A DNA stretch of 64,000 nt. Source: Prorocentrum cordatum (lineage: Eukaryota > Sar > Dinophyceae > Prorocentrales > Prorocentraceae). The number at the start of each line of letters is the position of its first letter. Position 1 is the first letter of the stretch. Below, one piece after another: positions 29,913 through 41,099 of the stretch. Both the position numbers and the translations under genes were made by a program. Location of the stretch: positions 106,001-170,000 of the forward strand of contig CAUYUJ010014258.1 in NCBI GenBank assembly GCA_963575745.1, written 5' to 3'. The notes beneath the pieces are model-generated. The model was not told where the DNA came from. It ran no database searches and saw only the letters and a list, made by a program, of their open reading frames with translations.

Positions 29913-30330
29913 GGAGGGACGATGTAGGTGCAGCGACAAGCCCGACCGAATCCTACGTGTGGTCGACCGATTTTTTTCGACACGATGCATGGTCAGCTCC
30001 GCCACCCGCCTTCATTTCAGCAACGGCCAGGGAGACTTCAACGAGAGCACGCTGAGCACTATCGAATTTAGCTAGAAGCTCGGGCGCAGCGTTCCAAGCT
30101 CACGATGCAGGAGAATCATCACATTCAAGCCCACGAGCGTAGGGCGGCGATCTGGTCCTCTCTCTCTCCCGTCGCATGGTCCTTCGCGCGTTCAAGGAGC
30201 CTGATACGGACAGCACGCACTAGAACGCGGTTGACATGACTGATGCCCTCATACAATGTTGGGCCCAAGTGTATGCGAAGAAGGACGGCGACCTTGCTGA
30301 GGCGAAGAGGTACATAGATATCCATGTGAG
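29913..30330. other. Region upstream of the reverse transcriptase remnant
   Basis: Mostly unique. A 107-codon plus frame (30236-30559) overlaps the reverse transcriptase frame and may include part of the same degraded element (QVYAKKDGDLAEAKRYID). Confidence 0.35.
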
Positions 30331-30335
30331 GCCGT

Positions 30336-31830
30336 TTGATTTCACCGTTGCTCCACCGCCATCACCAGCAAGATCGCCGTATTGCCTACCACTTGAAGGA
30401 CTCCGAACTTGGGATCGACACGATTGCGTACGCAGCTTGGACGGCTGCACCAAAGGGCTTGGATATTCTTGGAGGCGCGCTGATGTGGATCTTGCGGTGG
30501 TGCATTCTTTTCAACAGCTCGAACAACACGCTGCAGGCCTGGCTCACCAAAGGATGTGATGACGAGGACTCGCCTGAATCTGGGTGCACCCGATCTTCCC
30601 CCACCATGAGAGTGTTAGGGCTTCGCAGCACGGACGTGAAGGTCATCATTTCGTGCGTCAAGGCGCAGTTCAGCAAGCTGCTCCCTCTATGGATGCCACG
30701 CTCACGGAGAGGATTCACTCTTGGTCGGAACTTTGGCGTAAACGCTCTTGAGCTCGTCATCTTTGCACGCATGCCTGTGCTTATGACTCTGGATGTGCGT
30801 GCGGCCTCCATCAGCCTCTCTCAGGCTTTCATGTGCATGGTTTTCAGTGCTATGCAAGTTCCTCCCGCTTTCGAGGCGAGGCTCTTCCAGTTATGTACCA
30901 CTCTGCAGGCTATCGTCATAACGGACGGTCTCCCACAACATGCTTGGTGGATCGAGTCGGGCATCATTTAAGAGTGCTCGTTGGGTGGCTCTATGTACGC
31001 TGCGGTGACCGCCTGCTTGGTTCAATACCTCCAGGCGAGATTTGAGGACCGTCTACTCGTCATTGCACGTTCTTGTGCGGACGGCATTGGATGTCTTTTT
31101 TTACAGCCTTGAAAAGTCCCAGGATCGTCCACGGCGTCATGCAGAAGGCCTCATGTATTGTGTCGCTCTTCTTGCAGATACGCGCACAATTTCAAGCTCG
31201 TTCCACAATGTGCGGCATTCGCAGGTGATCTCCGCGACCGCGTACGTGTTGCTAGTTGGTCCTTGGTGCCTGGTTTCGCTCTAGTGGGCACAGTCGATGC
31301 GCTTCTTTATCTTTGCATCGTTATGGGGCCTGTTGCGGATGACGCAGCTTGTTGGTGAGCGCCTATCGCCAAAGTCCAAACGCGATGCGGGCTCATTGGA
31401 TCCAACACGTCTTCCGTCGCACAAGTCACCAAGCACTGCGCGTCGAGAGTGATTCTCGTCTTTGGCTACGTCGCCCAAGTTCGAATGAGTCCAGACCCCT
31501 TTCTCTGGCAAGGACTGGTGGCGCCGGCGCGGGCATATCGGTGGCCGCTGGGCGTCTTCAACATACCCGCAGGGCTCAAGTTATGCGAGCGTGGCGGGCC
31601 CACAAGTTCCCTTTCGGCTGGCGACAAGCATCGGTGCTCTCAATCGCATGGCAGCGAGGACTCTTGCAGAATACCTCAAGGTATACGAGCAGCTTCACCG
31701 TCAGCAGTTGCTTCTTGGTGACCATCGATCAGTGCGTCTGCTCGCTTTTTCAACGCCCTACCCTGTTCCCTGGCAAAATGAAGCGTTTGCGGGGGCCCTT
31801 TTTCGCGGTCGTTCTTCTAAGCAGGTTGTG
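30336..31830 (+). pseudogene. Broken LINE-type reverse transcriptase
   Basis: A mostly single-frame reading (30336-31358) follows the block order of non-LTR reverse transcriptases. Block 1-2 is MRVLGLRSTDVKVI..RRGFTLGRNFGVNALEL (from 30606). The first aspartate block is LMTLDVRAASISLSQAFM (about 30780). Then comes QHAWWIESGII, followed by TAA where Gln is usual, and ECSLGGSMYAAV. The catalytic pair box is SCADGIG at 31071, with Gly in place of the second Asp. A TGA follows shortly after. C-terminal blocks GYVAQVRMSPDPFLWQGL (about 31465) and, shifted, LNRMAARTLAEYLKVYEQLH (about 31634) complete the likeness. It would copy RNA into DNA at a nicked target, but this copy is dead. No 5' or 3' end or target duplication was found. 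Confidence 0.78.
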
Positions 31831-32160
31831 ATGAACCTACCTCGTTCGCCCTCGTGCTCCTCGCGTGCTGTCGTCGGTCTTGACCGAAGTGTCCTCTTGC
31901 CCTGCGAAAGTGGCAAGGATGACGCGAGTGCATGCGTTTCCTCGGGATTTTCTGCAGCGGTTGAGTGCTCCGCGGGATCAATGGCGCCACGCGGCGCTGG
32001 GTCCTCGTGCGAGGCCGACGCGATGATCTGGGGCTCTTCTGGGCCCGAGATGCCGCGCGGTATCTTGCGTGCTGCTGGCTACTCGGGCACTGGTTCCAGT
32101 CGCTCGATTGTTCCGCGGAGTTCTGAAGGTCTTGGTTGCCCTTGGCGTGAAGCCCCTGTC
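31831..32160. other. Unassigned, downstream of reverse transcriptase
   Basis: Plus frame open but Ser/Arg-rich with no recognisable block. It may belong to the 3' part of the same element. Confidence 0.3.
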
Positions 32161-32162
32161 AG

Positions 32163-33656
32163 TTGCGTGCGAGGCCCCCCGTTCTGCGATGCGAATCGTG
32201 TGCTCTCCTACACGAGAGGCGCCAAGAAAAAAAATCGTTCGCCCTACCTCGGCATGAACAACGACGACGTGAGCTCGCTGACAGGATCGCGCTTCGGGCC
32301 CATTCCTGGCTTCCGTTCATCTTCGATGAGGACGCGAGAGCTGATTTTGCCATCTGGATGTTTTGCTGTGGCCCGTTCGTGTCGCTGCGGCATGGGGGCT
32401 TCGCGCCGCGGTTCGACCTGGCCCCTGGCCCTCGGCCGCGCGGTCTCTCTCCGATCCTCTACTCAGACGGGCCCTTCCAGGTGAGATGTGCCTGGCTGGC
32501 TGGTTCGCATCGGCTGTTCCTCGCGAGCGCTCGCGACTGCGCCTCGGCCCCCCGGCCGCGGGAAGATGAAAGGACGATGGCGGCGTTCGGGAGTCGTGCT
32601 CATGAACGCCTTCGGCAATGGGTTGGGTCTGGCGCATCTCGCACGCGGTGGGGCGAGCGACGAAACTTCCTCGTTCGCATCGCCGAGCAACCACCTCAGC
32701 CTCTACCTGCCCTCGATCCCGCGGTGCATCTGCTCTCCCGCCTGCTCCATGGCGTCCCAGGCGAGGTTCCGATCTTCGACGACGTGGGCCCTGCTGGGCA
32801 CCATGGCGGACCCGAGCGCTCTTTCGGAAGGTGCTGCTCCACAGCTCGCAACATCTTCGGCGCGGACAGCGGCGGCCGCGCACGCGCCGACGATGCGCTC
32901 GTGGGCGCTGGCCCGCGCGCAGCAGCCCGAGTCCCATTCGAAGGCGAGGTCGTGGGGAGTGAGGAACCCGACTACCATTCTGGTCGCTGTGCGCCCCGGG
33001 CGCGGGCGTGGATATTGGCCGGAGATGGCGGCGATGCTCCCAGCCTTGCAGCGGACCCGTCCTCGAGCACTGCCGCTGGCAGTGCTCGCGCCGTCGCGAA
33101 CCCGCCAGTGGGCCCCCATCCTGGCTCTGGCCGCGTTCTCATTCCAGCTGCGGCGCGCGAGCTCTCCTCCAGGGTCGCTCGGGATCGCGCGAGTCTCCCA
33201 GTGCGGATCCCGTCCCTCAGGACAAGGAGGAGGAGGAGGAGGAGGAGGAGGAGGGGGAGGAGGAGGAGGAGGAGGAGGAGGAGGAGGAGAAGGAGGAGGT
33301 CCCTCAAGGCGGCGTTCCTGCCGTCGGCGATTCCGCCGCCCTGGTCCGGGCGCGCCTGCTTGCGGGCGGTGCTGCGTCCTCCAGCGGCACTCTTCCAGCT
33401 CCTCAAGTGCTTCGCCTACCTCGGCACCTCGCAATCGCGCTCTTCGCGCCGAAGAGGCGCTCCTGCTTCGCGCGCGCTGTTGGGCTTGTGGGTGTCTCCC
33501 TATTGCGTTCTCCGGATCTTCCTGGTTCAGGATCCGCCCCCCTGGATGCGGGGTGCCCATGCGCGATGTGCCCGTTCCGCATTTCGACGCTGCATCGGGC
33601 CCTGGCGCCCGCATGTGCAAACAGCTTGCGCAACGTATATGTATATGTATATATAA
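32163..33656 (+). CDS. Long open frame, unknown, probably not one gene
   Basis: 497 codons from Met at 32163. The first ~100 codons are the most protein-like (RRRELADRIALRAHSW, FDEDARADFAIWMFCCGPF), ending at TTCCAG followed by GTGAG, a good 5' splice site at about 32480. The remainder is Ala/Arg/Pro-rich, crosses a GGA array (33225-33300, poly-Arg), and is matched by long frames in other phases. I would trust at most 32200-32480 as a possible exon. No family recognised. Confidence 0.28.
   Translation: MRARPPVLRCESCALLHERRQEKKSFALPRHEQRRRELADRIALRAHSWLPFIFDEDARADFAIWMFCCGPFVSLRHGGFAPRFDLAPGPRPRGLSPILYSDGPFQVRCAWLAGSHRLFLASARDCASAPRPREDERTMAAFGSRAHERLRQWVGSGASRTRWGERRNFLVRIAEQPPQPLPALDPAVHLLSRLLHGVPGEVPIFDDVGPAGHHGGPERSFGRCCSTARNIFGADSGGRARADDALVGAGPRAAARVPFEGEVVGSEEPDYHSGRCAPRARAWILAGDGGDAPSLAADPSSSTAAGSARAVANPPVGPHPGSGRVLIPAAARELSSRVARDRASLPVRIPSLRTRRRRRRRRRRGRRRRRRRRRRRRRRSLKAAFLPSAIPPPWSGRACLRAVLRPPAALFQLLKCFAYLGTSQSRSSRRRGAPASRALLGLWVSPYCVLRIFLVQDPPPWMRGAHARCARSAFRRCIGPWRPHVQTACATYMYMYI
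33225..33300. repeat. GGA microsatellite
   Basis: Nearly pure GGA array of about 25 units inside GC-rich open-frame DNA. Confidence 0.95.
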
Positions 33657-33668
33657 TGTATATTTATG
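33630..33668. repeat. TATATG short array
   Basis: ATATGTATATG-type run of about 35 bases. Confidence 0.8.
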
Positions 33669-34206
33669 CGGCGAGGCTTGGTGTCTTTCTTCTGAGACCT
33701 GCGAGCGTGCCAGATCTCAACGTGCACATGCTTGGCCTGGCCAGGGGTCTGGCAGGAGCAATTTGGCCGTCGCTCGCGCTAGGTGGAGCTTGGGCGTGCG
33801 CTGTTTGCAAGCCCATTCCGCGCGCATGTCTCCCCTGCTAGGCAGTAGTTCTTCCAGGGCAGTAGCGTCGCGCCGTCGGGGCAACTGCTGCCGCCCGTCA
33901 GCCAATCGAGGCAGCCAGGCGACGATCTTTCACGAGCCGATGCGTTGGACAACGATCGCAGCAGCTCGACCTCCGGAGGAATCCTGCCAGCTGTCCCGAC
34001 GATCCGCGGTTGTCTTATCCAGCCGACACAGACATGACGTATTCGGGGCGGGGGCGAGTCGGGCGATGCCGCGACGCGCCGTATTGCTTGGGCGTGGACG
34101 AATCGCAATCAAGGTCAACCCAGCAGTCACGACACACACACACACACACCCGCTTCTGACCGCGCATCACTTCCCCGAGTGGGCGAGCGGAGACCCTATG
34201 GTCAAT
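33669..34206. other. Unassigned unique sequence
   Basis: No supported gene. An ACAC run lies at 34130-34150. Confidence 0.4.
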
Positions 34207-34209
34207 TGA

Positions 34210-34937
34210 CCTTTACCGTCTGATGGTGACGTCACCGCCGAGGTCTGTCAGCACGTCGAGCAGCTCAACGGGCTTATCTTCCCTGGCGCTGGAGAGGCTG
34301 ACGTTCTCATCCCGAGCGTCCACCCTTTTGGCGCTCCTCCGCCATCGACTGCCAGCATCCCAATTGTGTCGCCCTCGCTAGGAGACATGTTTGTGGATCT
34401 TGAGACCAGTGGCGGTGCCCATGGAGCCGCCGCTCCGTCGGCCCACCAGAATTGCATCGATGATGGCGCATCTCTTCTTTCATTGCTCGTGCAACGTGAT
34501 GATGACATGGCACAATGTTCGCCCGAGATCCCTGCGCTGTTCACCCCCCCCTCGCGCTCCGTGAGGCGATGCACGAACTGCTTTCAATGAATACGCCCTG
34601 GCCATGTGGTAATCATGTTTGGCGAGTGGTCGAAAACTTGGAAGTGTTGGCTGGCGAATCGTTCTTCATGACTGATGATGAGTGCTGGAAGGACATCGAC
34701 GAACGGATCGACTGGTTCGTCCCTTTCGTAGTTGTTCCATTGGATTGGCCGTGCCCAGTCAACCCTCGTGCTCGAGCGCCGTGCCTGCCGACCTCACGCC
34801 CTGGCTCACCTTGGTTACGGGCCTGGGATATCTGCGAGGCGGCGTGGTCCGGACTGCGCGGCGCCGCAATGGGCGCATGCCAGCCATGGAAACACTCGAA
34901 GGCGACACCCGAGGCAGAGCGGCTGTCCGCCATGTGA
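34210..34937 (+). pseudogene. Protein-like frame broken at a C8 run, unknown protein
   Basis: Frame 1 (34210-34590) reads as ordinary protein (AEVCQHVEQLNGLIFPGAGE, SPSLGDMFVDLETSGG, LLSLLVQRDDDMAQCSPEI). At eight C in a row (34544-34551) the sense passes to another frame, which continues MHELLSMNTPWPCGNHVW, VVENLEVLAGESFFMTDDEC and WKDIDERIDWFVPFVVV to TAG at 34935-34937. A one-base slip at the C run joins them naturally. It is either a pseudogene or a sequencing indel. The last ~60 codons are less convincing. No domain recognised. Confidence 0.45.
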
Positions 34938-35199
34938 GCGCTCTCGCGGCGCCGCTACATCGTCAACGCGCTGATCGTGCCGAATCCGTCAAGGTGGCCG
35001 CTCCCTGCTTCGCGTTGCATGGGGCACGGGGTCACGGCGCGGTGGCTTCTCGCTCCTGTCCCTGCGCCGGCCGAGGAAAACATGGCCCACCAGTCCCGCC
35101 AGCGCCTAAAGAGGTCGAAGGCGAGTCCGACGGCAGCAGTCTCCTCTCGGCCAACTACCTGCTATCCGAACAACAGGGGCCCCGCGCCGGCCTCCGCTA

Positions 35200-35469
35200 A
35201 TGCAAGAATTCGGCCAGTTCATCTCCAACGCCGTGATGGGCCTGCTCCATCTGCGCGATGGTTCTCCAGTATGTGACGATCGTATCCAGTCGCTTGCTCT
35301 GTCTATGTCCGCGGCCCCCAATCATGCCTGCAACGACAGCGAGGATCTCCATCGAATTGTGTTCAATCTTTCGAGCAGTGGCGCCCTGGTGCTCGCTGTC
35401 AGGACGAGCGCTTGGACGGAAGAATCCACTGGGTGGAGCGGTGCGTCCCTTTCGCGACGACTCAGCTGA
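35200..35469 (+). CDS. Possible small ORF, unknown
   Basis: 89 codons with balanced composition (MQEFGQFISNAVMGLLHLRD, NHACNDSEDLHRIVFNLSSS). It ends about 90 bases before the intron-like repeat at 35561. It could be an exon of the same unknown gene as 34210-34937, but the frames differ and I cannot place the splice sites. Confidence 0.3.
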   Translation: MQEFGQFISNAVMGLLHLRDGSPVCDDRIQSLALSMSAAPNHACNDSEDLHRIVFNLSSSGALVLAVRTSAWTEESTGWSGASLSRRLS

Positions 35470-35560
35470 TGCAGCCCCTCTCCGACCGCCTCTCTCCAGC
35501 GGCGCCCCCGATGACAAGTGGTTTGAGGTCCTCCGGTTGCTCGCTTTGGACATGTGTCAG

Positions 35561-35709
35561 GAGGGGAAAAAACACACAGACACAATTAATCGTCGACTCC
35601 CAGGAAAATATGGGAAAATATGGGAAGTGGGGGGGAAGACAGAAACCCAGAAAATATGGGAAAATATGGGGAATCTTTTTATTTGTGTCTATTTATTTGT
35701 GTGTCCCAG
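35561..35709 (+). mobile_element. Intron-like repeat, copy 4, well preserved
   Basis: 149 bp. It follows CATGTGTCAG, begins GAGGGGAAAAAACACACAG, and ends TTTGTGTGTCCCAG before TTCCCC. All family blocks are present. Flanking DNA on both sides looks coding-like, which fits an intron within a gene. Confidence 0.8.
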
Positions 35710-35834
35710 TTCCCCTTCAATGTGGGATGTTCTTTGGGAGGAGGGGGCAAGGCCGAGAGAGGCAGCGGTGATGGAATAGCTGTCCATGGACTCTTCGGAG
35801 CTGGAACGCACGCGCACGGCGCTCCGCGCTCCGC

Positions 35835-36068
35835 TTGCTGCGCGAGAGCCCCAGGGGGATGGCGCCCTCGCGTCTTCCCAAGTTCGCGGTTTCTCGGACG
35901 TGCTTCGGTGCGGTGGTTGCTGTTGCTTCGTCGCTGGGGTTGGCGGGGGATTCGGACTCGGCGCCCCCGCGCATCTTCGTTCTCGTTCGCCCCGGTCAAC
36001 TGCGGCCTGTCTTCCCTGATGATGGCCATGCCGACGGTGCTTCCTTCCACGACGTTTTCGTGGAATAA
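35835..36068 (+). CDS. Possible small ORF after intron-like repeat, unknown
   Basis: A 77-codon frame with a hydrophobic Ala/Val-rich stretch (FGAVVAVASSLGLAG) then a soluble part (PPRIFVLVRPGQLRPVFPDD). Other frames are also open. It may be an exon joined across the intron-like repeat upstream. Weak. Confidence 0.22.
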   Translation: MLRESPRGMAPSRLPKFAVSRTCFGAVVAVASSLGLAGDSDSAPPRIFVLVRPGQLRPVFPDDGHADGASFHDVFVE

Positions 36069-36150
36069 CACCAGCAAGATACCTGACCGCCTTAGCCACG
36101 ACTTTGCCGACTTCGGCAACCACGCCGTTCACCTGAAGGTCAACTAGTCG

Positions 36151-36820
36151 AGCCTCAGCGGCCCGTCCTGCGGCGCGCGCGCCCCGCGCCACCGTGGTTA
36201 GGCTTGGATAATTTTCTCGCAATGCTGGGCTCCTTCTCCCTTCTCCTCGTGTTCATCCTCCTCCCCAGAAGCTGGATCAAACTGTATGTGGTATTTTGCG
36301 TGCGCGGTCTGCATCTTCGACCTCGTCGCAAACAGTAGTGCTCGCATTAGACTGTCTCCAGTTCAAGAATTTAGGTTGGATGCTGCGGTTCCCTCGGATC
36401 CTCACGAGACCCCGCGCAGTTCAGTATTAGAAGGGCCAGTGAGCTGAAGGGCAAACTTATAACCCAGTGGTCCCGGTTTTATCGTTTTTCCTGAATGTTG
36501 TGGTCATCCCACCTCCAGCGCCATAGTGGCCCAATGGCTGGCACGTTTTTCGAGAATGGTTTAGCTCAGCCAGGCGTGTTTGGACGTGCGGCTCGTCGAA
36601 GACGGACATCCGCACGACCAGCGGAAGCGTTCACAGATGGGACGCGTCTGGTTGGTTTGCCGCTTTCTCGCTGGACGGCTGCAGGGACCACCGTTTTCTT
36701 TGAGACCTGTCCCGTCAGCTGCTCTTCGCCATGGGCGGCAGGGACAGAACGACTGATAGATCGACGTAAGCTTGTCTTTGGCTTCCAAGATTGTTGTCCG
36801 TCACAGCTTTGATGCGCGTG
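36151..36820. other. Unassigned unique sequence
   Basis: No repeat or supported gene. Ends in a CATC run (36825-36850) and a TCC run (36860-36897). Confidence 0.4.
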
Positions 36821-37199
36821 CCATCCGTCCATCCATCCATCCATCCATCCTCTTCCCCCCTCCTGCTGCTCTTCCTCCTCCTCCCCTTCCTCCTCCACAA
36901 TTACTCAATATGAATACTACTCTCCCCTTTCCCCTGATGGCGTGCTGGGAGTGGCCGACCCCCCCGCGTATTGTTTTTTTGCACACAGGATTCCCGGGAG
37001 TTGGGTTTTCGCCTGCGTTTTTTTTCAAAATGCTGCTCTCGCTGAGGCGCCGGCTTCATTTCTGCTCCCGAATCGTTCCGAATCGTGCTCCCGCTGCAGC
37101 GTGGGCCTCATTTTCGGATCGGTGTTTGGCCTCCGTCGTTCAGGATGGCGTTCTCGCCCCAGCGCGGGCCTCTTTCTCGCGCGCCCATCCGCCCGCCAC

Positions 37200-37495
37200 C
37201 ACCGCGCCGCACCACCACCACCACCACCACCACCACCACCACCACCCACCACCACCACCACCACCACCACCACCACCACCACCACCACCACCACCACCAC
37301 CACCACCACCACCACCACCACCACCACCACCACCACCACCACCACCACCACCACCACCACCACCACCACCACCACCACCACCACCACCACCACCACCACC
37401 ACCACCACCACCACCACCACCACCACCCACCACCACCACCCACCACCACCACCACCACCACCACCACCACCACCACCACCACCACCACCACGCGC
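37200..37495. repeat. CAC (GGT) microsatellite, ~290 bp
   Basis: About 95 CAC/ACC units with a few CACC shifts that move the phase near 37245, 37424 and 37438. The minus strand is a GGT array, a sequence type known to form G-quadruplexes. All overlapping frames (poly-His, Pro, Thr, Gly, Val, Trp) are artefacts. Confidence 0.97.
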
Positions 37496-37530
37496 ACACA
37501 CGCACGCACGCACGCACGCGCACCACCACC
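37496..37530. repeat. CACG tetranucleotide run
   Basis: GCACGCACGCACGC units directly after the CAC array. Confidence 0.85.
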
Positions 37531-37659
37531 CACTGCGCACGCGCGCGCGGAGCCACAGGTCCGCTACGACACGCGTCCGCGGATAGAGAAAATCAGCGCC
37601 ATGGTAAGGGATGGGAGGGAGGGGTAGGACGTCAGATATGACGCGAGCGCACCTAGCTT

Positions 37660-37735
37660 GTCCTCCTCCCCCTCCTCCTCCTCCTTCTCTTCCTCCTCCT
37701 CCTCCTCCTCATCCTCTTCCTCCCTCCTCCTCCAC
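37660..37735. repeat. TCC microsatellite
   Basis: Interrupted TCC/TTC run. After it, two ~60 bp direct units (ACAAGACGaacGCGGACTGCC words at about 37755 and 37807) follow. Confidence 0.85.
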
Positions 37736-38044
37736 AGACGCCACCCCGACTAACAAGACGAACGCGGACTGCCCGCTCGTCCCTGCCCGCGCCGCCCCGA
37801 CTCACAAGACGGGCGCGGACTGCCCTGCAACCGCAACTCACGCCTTCGGGGCCTGAGCGACGCACTTAGTCCGAGCCTCGGTCGCTCCTTTTTGCGATCT
37901 CTCCCCCTGTCCTTCTTTCCCTGTTCGCCCCGCACCCGGAGGCTGCCCGACGGGTGCGACGCCCGTCCATGCCTCGGGCCTGAGAGTACCGCCCGCCGCG
38001 TTTTCCCGACGGTTGCCGCGCGCGCGTGTATCGGGTCGCGGGTG

Positions 38045-38570
38045 AGAAGGAGGAGGAGTGGGATTCTTATGATGATGCTGATGATGGTGGTGCTGGTCAT
38101 GATGATGATGATGATGCTGATGATGATAATGATGATGATTATGATGATGGTAGTGATGATGGTGATGATGATGATGACGATGGTGATGACGACGGTGGTG
38201 ATGATGACGACGAGGACGATGATGTGCGACGACGACGCCACCGACGACGACGGACGAGGAGGAGGAGGAAGAGGTGGACGATCATGGTGATGATGCTGCT
38301 GCTGTTGATGATGATGATGCTGATGATGATGATGATGATGCTGGGTGTGATGATGAGTATGGTCGTGGTGATATTGATGCTGTTGATGTTGCTGCTGCGA
38401 CTGCTGCTGCTGCTGCTGCTGCGGATGCTGATGATAATGGTGATGGTGGTGATGATGATGGTGAGATGGTGATGATGCTGCTGCTGATAATGATGATGAT
38501 TATTGGGCTGCTGATGATGATGCTGATGATGCTGATGCTGATGGTGCTGCTGCTGATGATGATGACGACG
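38045..38570. repeat. GAT/GCT microsatellite, ~520 bp
   Basis: GAT array with GCT, GGT and GAC variants, interrupted by GACGACGACG-rich sequence at 38205-38275. Confidence 0.95.
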
Positions 38571-39150
38571 GCGACGTCGACAACGAGGCGACGATGTCGA
38601 TATTGTTAACGATTCAGTTGATTCAGAATTTTGTGAAACATATGATTGACGCTTGTTGGATATGCTGGGTGATGGGGCTGATGGCAATGGTTGATGATGG
38701 ACGGTGGTGACGACGAATCGATGAACATGAGGATGGTGAGGAATCGGAGGACAGGATTTGATTTTTGAAGGCTGGGCATCTTTTCAGATTCGGTTTGACG
38801 GGCCTTGGGCAGATCGACCAGGACGTGGTTGAGCTCATCGGGGGTCAGGGCATGATGGAACAGGGAGCAAGGACTTCAGAGCATGGTGTGAATGACGGTT
38901 AGTAAGCAATAGTAGGGAACGACACTCACGTGCAAACCGCTGGTTGGTCTCGATGTGCCGAGCTACGCAGACACGCACGCAACCTGCGCGCTCACGATAA
39001 TGCCCTGCGCGAAGGAGTGGATACTCTCGCAGCTGGGAGACAGAGGGTTTGAAAGCTTGTCGGAGGTGTGGGGCCGGGGTGCAGGGGGTTGGGAAGGCAA
39101 GGCGTGGGGTGTAGAGGGTCGGGAAGATGGCGGGGGTCTCTAAGAGGGGG
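38571..39150. other. Unassigned unique sequence
   Basis: No supported gene. GGGGTGTAGAGGGTCGGGAAG-like words near 39075-39125 start the array that follows. Confidence 0.4.
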
Positions 39151-39840
39151 AGGCGCGGCAACGTTGCTAGGAGTCTCTCGGAGCCTCTCGGGGCTTCGTC
39201 GGGGCCCTGGCGCGTGTTGGGGGCCTCGTGGGGGCCTTTTGGGTGGCCTCTAAGCGGGTATTGAGGGCTCGGAAGCCGAACGGAGGTGCGGGGAGTGGGG
39301 GTTGGGAAGGTGACGGGGGGCTGCGGGGAGGGGTGTTGCAAGCCTTTGGGCCCTCTTGCGGGCCTTTTGGGGCCCTCATGGGGGAGCCTCTGGCGGCCTT
39401 TGGGGGGGCCGTTGGGGACCTCTGGGTGGCTCTTGGGAGCGTCTTGGGGCTTATTTGGGGCTTCTTTAGGGCTTCTTTGGGCTTTTCGGGGACAACTTGG
39501 GGCCTCTGCCTGTCGGAGGGCCTCTTGGGGGCCGTTGTGAAGCCTTGGGGGTTCATCGGAGTTGTGGACGCGAGAGGGCGAACATTGGCGATTTCCCATG
39601 CGTTTTTGAAACATTTCGGTCTCTCGGGGGCGTGCTCGGGGGCCTCTGAAGCCCTCGGGGGGCTCTCTTGGTGGCATTCGGGGCTGTGTCGAGGTCACCG
39701 TGAGCGATCTTGGGCCGCTCCGCGAGGTCCGGGAGGCCCAAGTGGCGGCCCAAGTGGGGGCTCCGCGAGGTCTGGGAGGGCCACGTGGCGGCCAGAGCGG
39801 GGGACCAGAGAAAGCCTCAGGGACCCCTGGGGCCTCAAGG
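39150..39840. repeat. Degenerate CTTGGGGCC-type array, ~690 bp
   Basis: The longest of this class. Imperfect units such as GGGGCTTCTTTAGGGCTTC and GGGGGCCTCTTGGG. Long frames on both strands reflect the G-rich strand. Confidence 0.78.
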
Positions 39841-39917
39841 CCCGCCGCATTCTATTGGGGGGGGGGGGTGGTGCTGCCCATCTGTGTCAGTTTCTTGGTA
39901 TGAGATAATTAAGATGG

Positions 39918-39958
39918 GAATCTATATATATATATATATATGTGTGAGAGAGTGTGTG

Positions 39959-40029
<71 letters not shown>

Positions 40030-40055
40030 TTGTGTGTGTGTGTGTGTCCCCCTGT
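39918..40055. repeat. TA, GT and TGCG tracts
   Basis: A TA run (39923-39942), then GT, then about 16 pure TGCG units (39970-40028), then GT again. Confidence 0.92.
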
Positions 40056-41095
40056 CGTCCTAACTCTGGCCGGCGTGAGGCCTGTCCTGCACCGTGTGAG
40101 TCCTCGTGCTTTTACCCCGCTTCGATCTAGCTGGGGGTGCCACTGATCGGCCGAATGGCTTTCTTGCCCCGCATGCATCGCTCAAAGTGTGTCCCCGCGC
40201 CGCGTGACCTGGGCCTGCCGCGCACACCTCTTCGCTTGACTTACTACGCCGCGCTGCCGCGTGTATGTGTGCGCGCGCGCGCGCGCGCCTGTTTCGGTCC
40301 ATTCCTTTTCCTGCGTGATGACACTTCGCGATAGCGATGTCATAGCGTGTTAGTTCCGCGTCACTGTCGCAAGTTGTCAGCAGACGAAGTAATACCAGCA
40401 GCCGTGGCAGTAGCAGCCGTATTGGCTTTGCGATGGGGTCCCGATGGGTTCAGTTTCCCTCTGTTTGGATTGCGTCTGTGCGAACGAATCGTCAATGCGC
40501 CGAATAATATCGTCGCAACTGTCTGCTTGTATTGAATGCTCCAGTATGTTCAGCACCAACTTATTATGATATTATAGATCTTGTATTGTCAACCGCGACG
40601 CCGAGAGATATTTGTTTCTTTTGTCAGTACGGTCCCGTATGATTACAAATGTTGCCTAAACTCGCAACCTGTCCTACCCATCTTCCACTTGCGACAGCTG
40701 CCTGGTGAGGCTTTGCAGTCTGCCCCCGCCTCCGACACAAGTCTGTGGTCTGTGTCTTGCTGTGGCCTCTTGGATGGATCTTGCGTGGGACAGCTTCCGC
40801 AGCTTTCATTTTGCGCGCACGGCGCTGACGCAGAGTTCTTCGCAAATGCCTAGGAGTCTGAGGAGACCGCGAGGAAAAGCAATGCAGAACGAAGGAGCCT
40901 TCGGGGATAGTGCCTCACCTCTTCCCTGATCGGCCATCCGCTGCAGATCTGCAGCACCGCGCCTTTCCAGCTTTGCGCCGCTGCCAGGCCCCGGCAGCGA
41001 CGAGCAGGTGCTCATGAATTCGGCTCTATTGAAGGCGCCGTTTGTCGCGCTTGTGCATTTCCCCCTGGATGTCTGCTTGCTTGCTGTTTTATATC
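40056..41095. other. Unassigned unique sequence, ~1 kb
   Basis: Short frames on both strands. The most balanced are 40581-40853 plus and 40806-41015 minus, but neither shows a domain. A CGCG run lies at 40269-40289. No gene is called. Confidence 0.4.
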
Positions 41096-41099
41096 ATAT

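Noticed and set aside
38000-38600. Asp-rich acidic protein in the GAT array
   Set aside because: Poly-Asp is the direct reading of GAT repeats.
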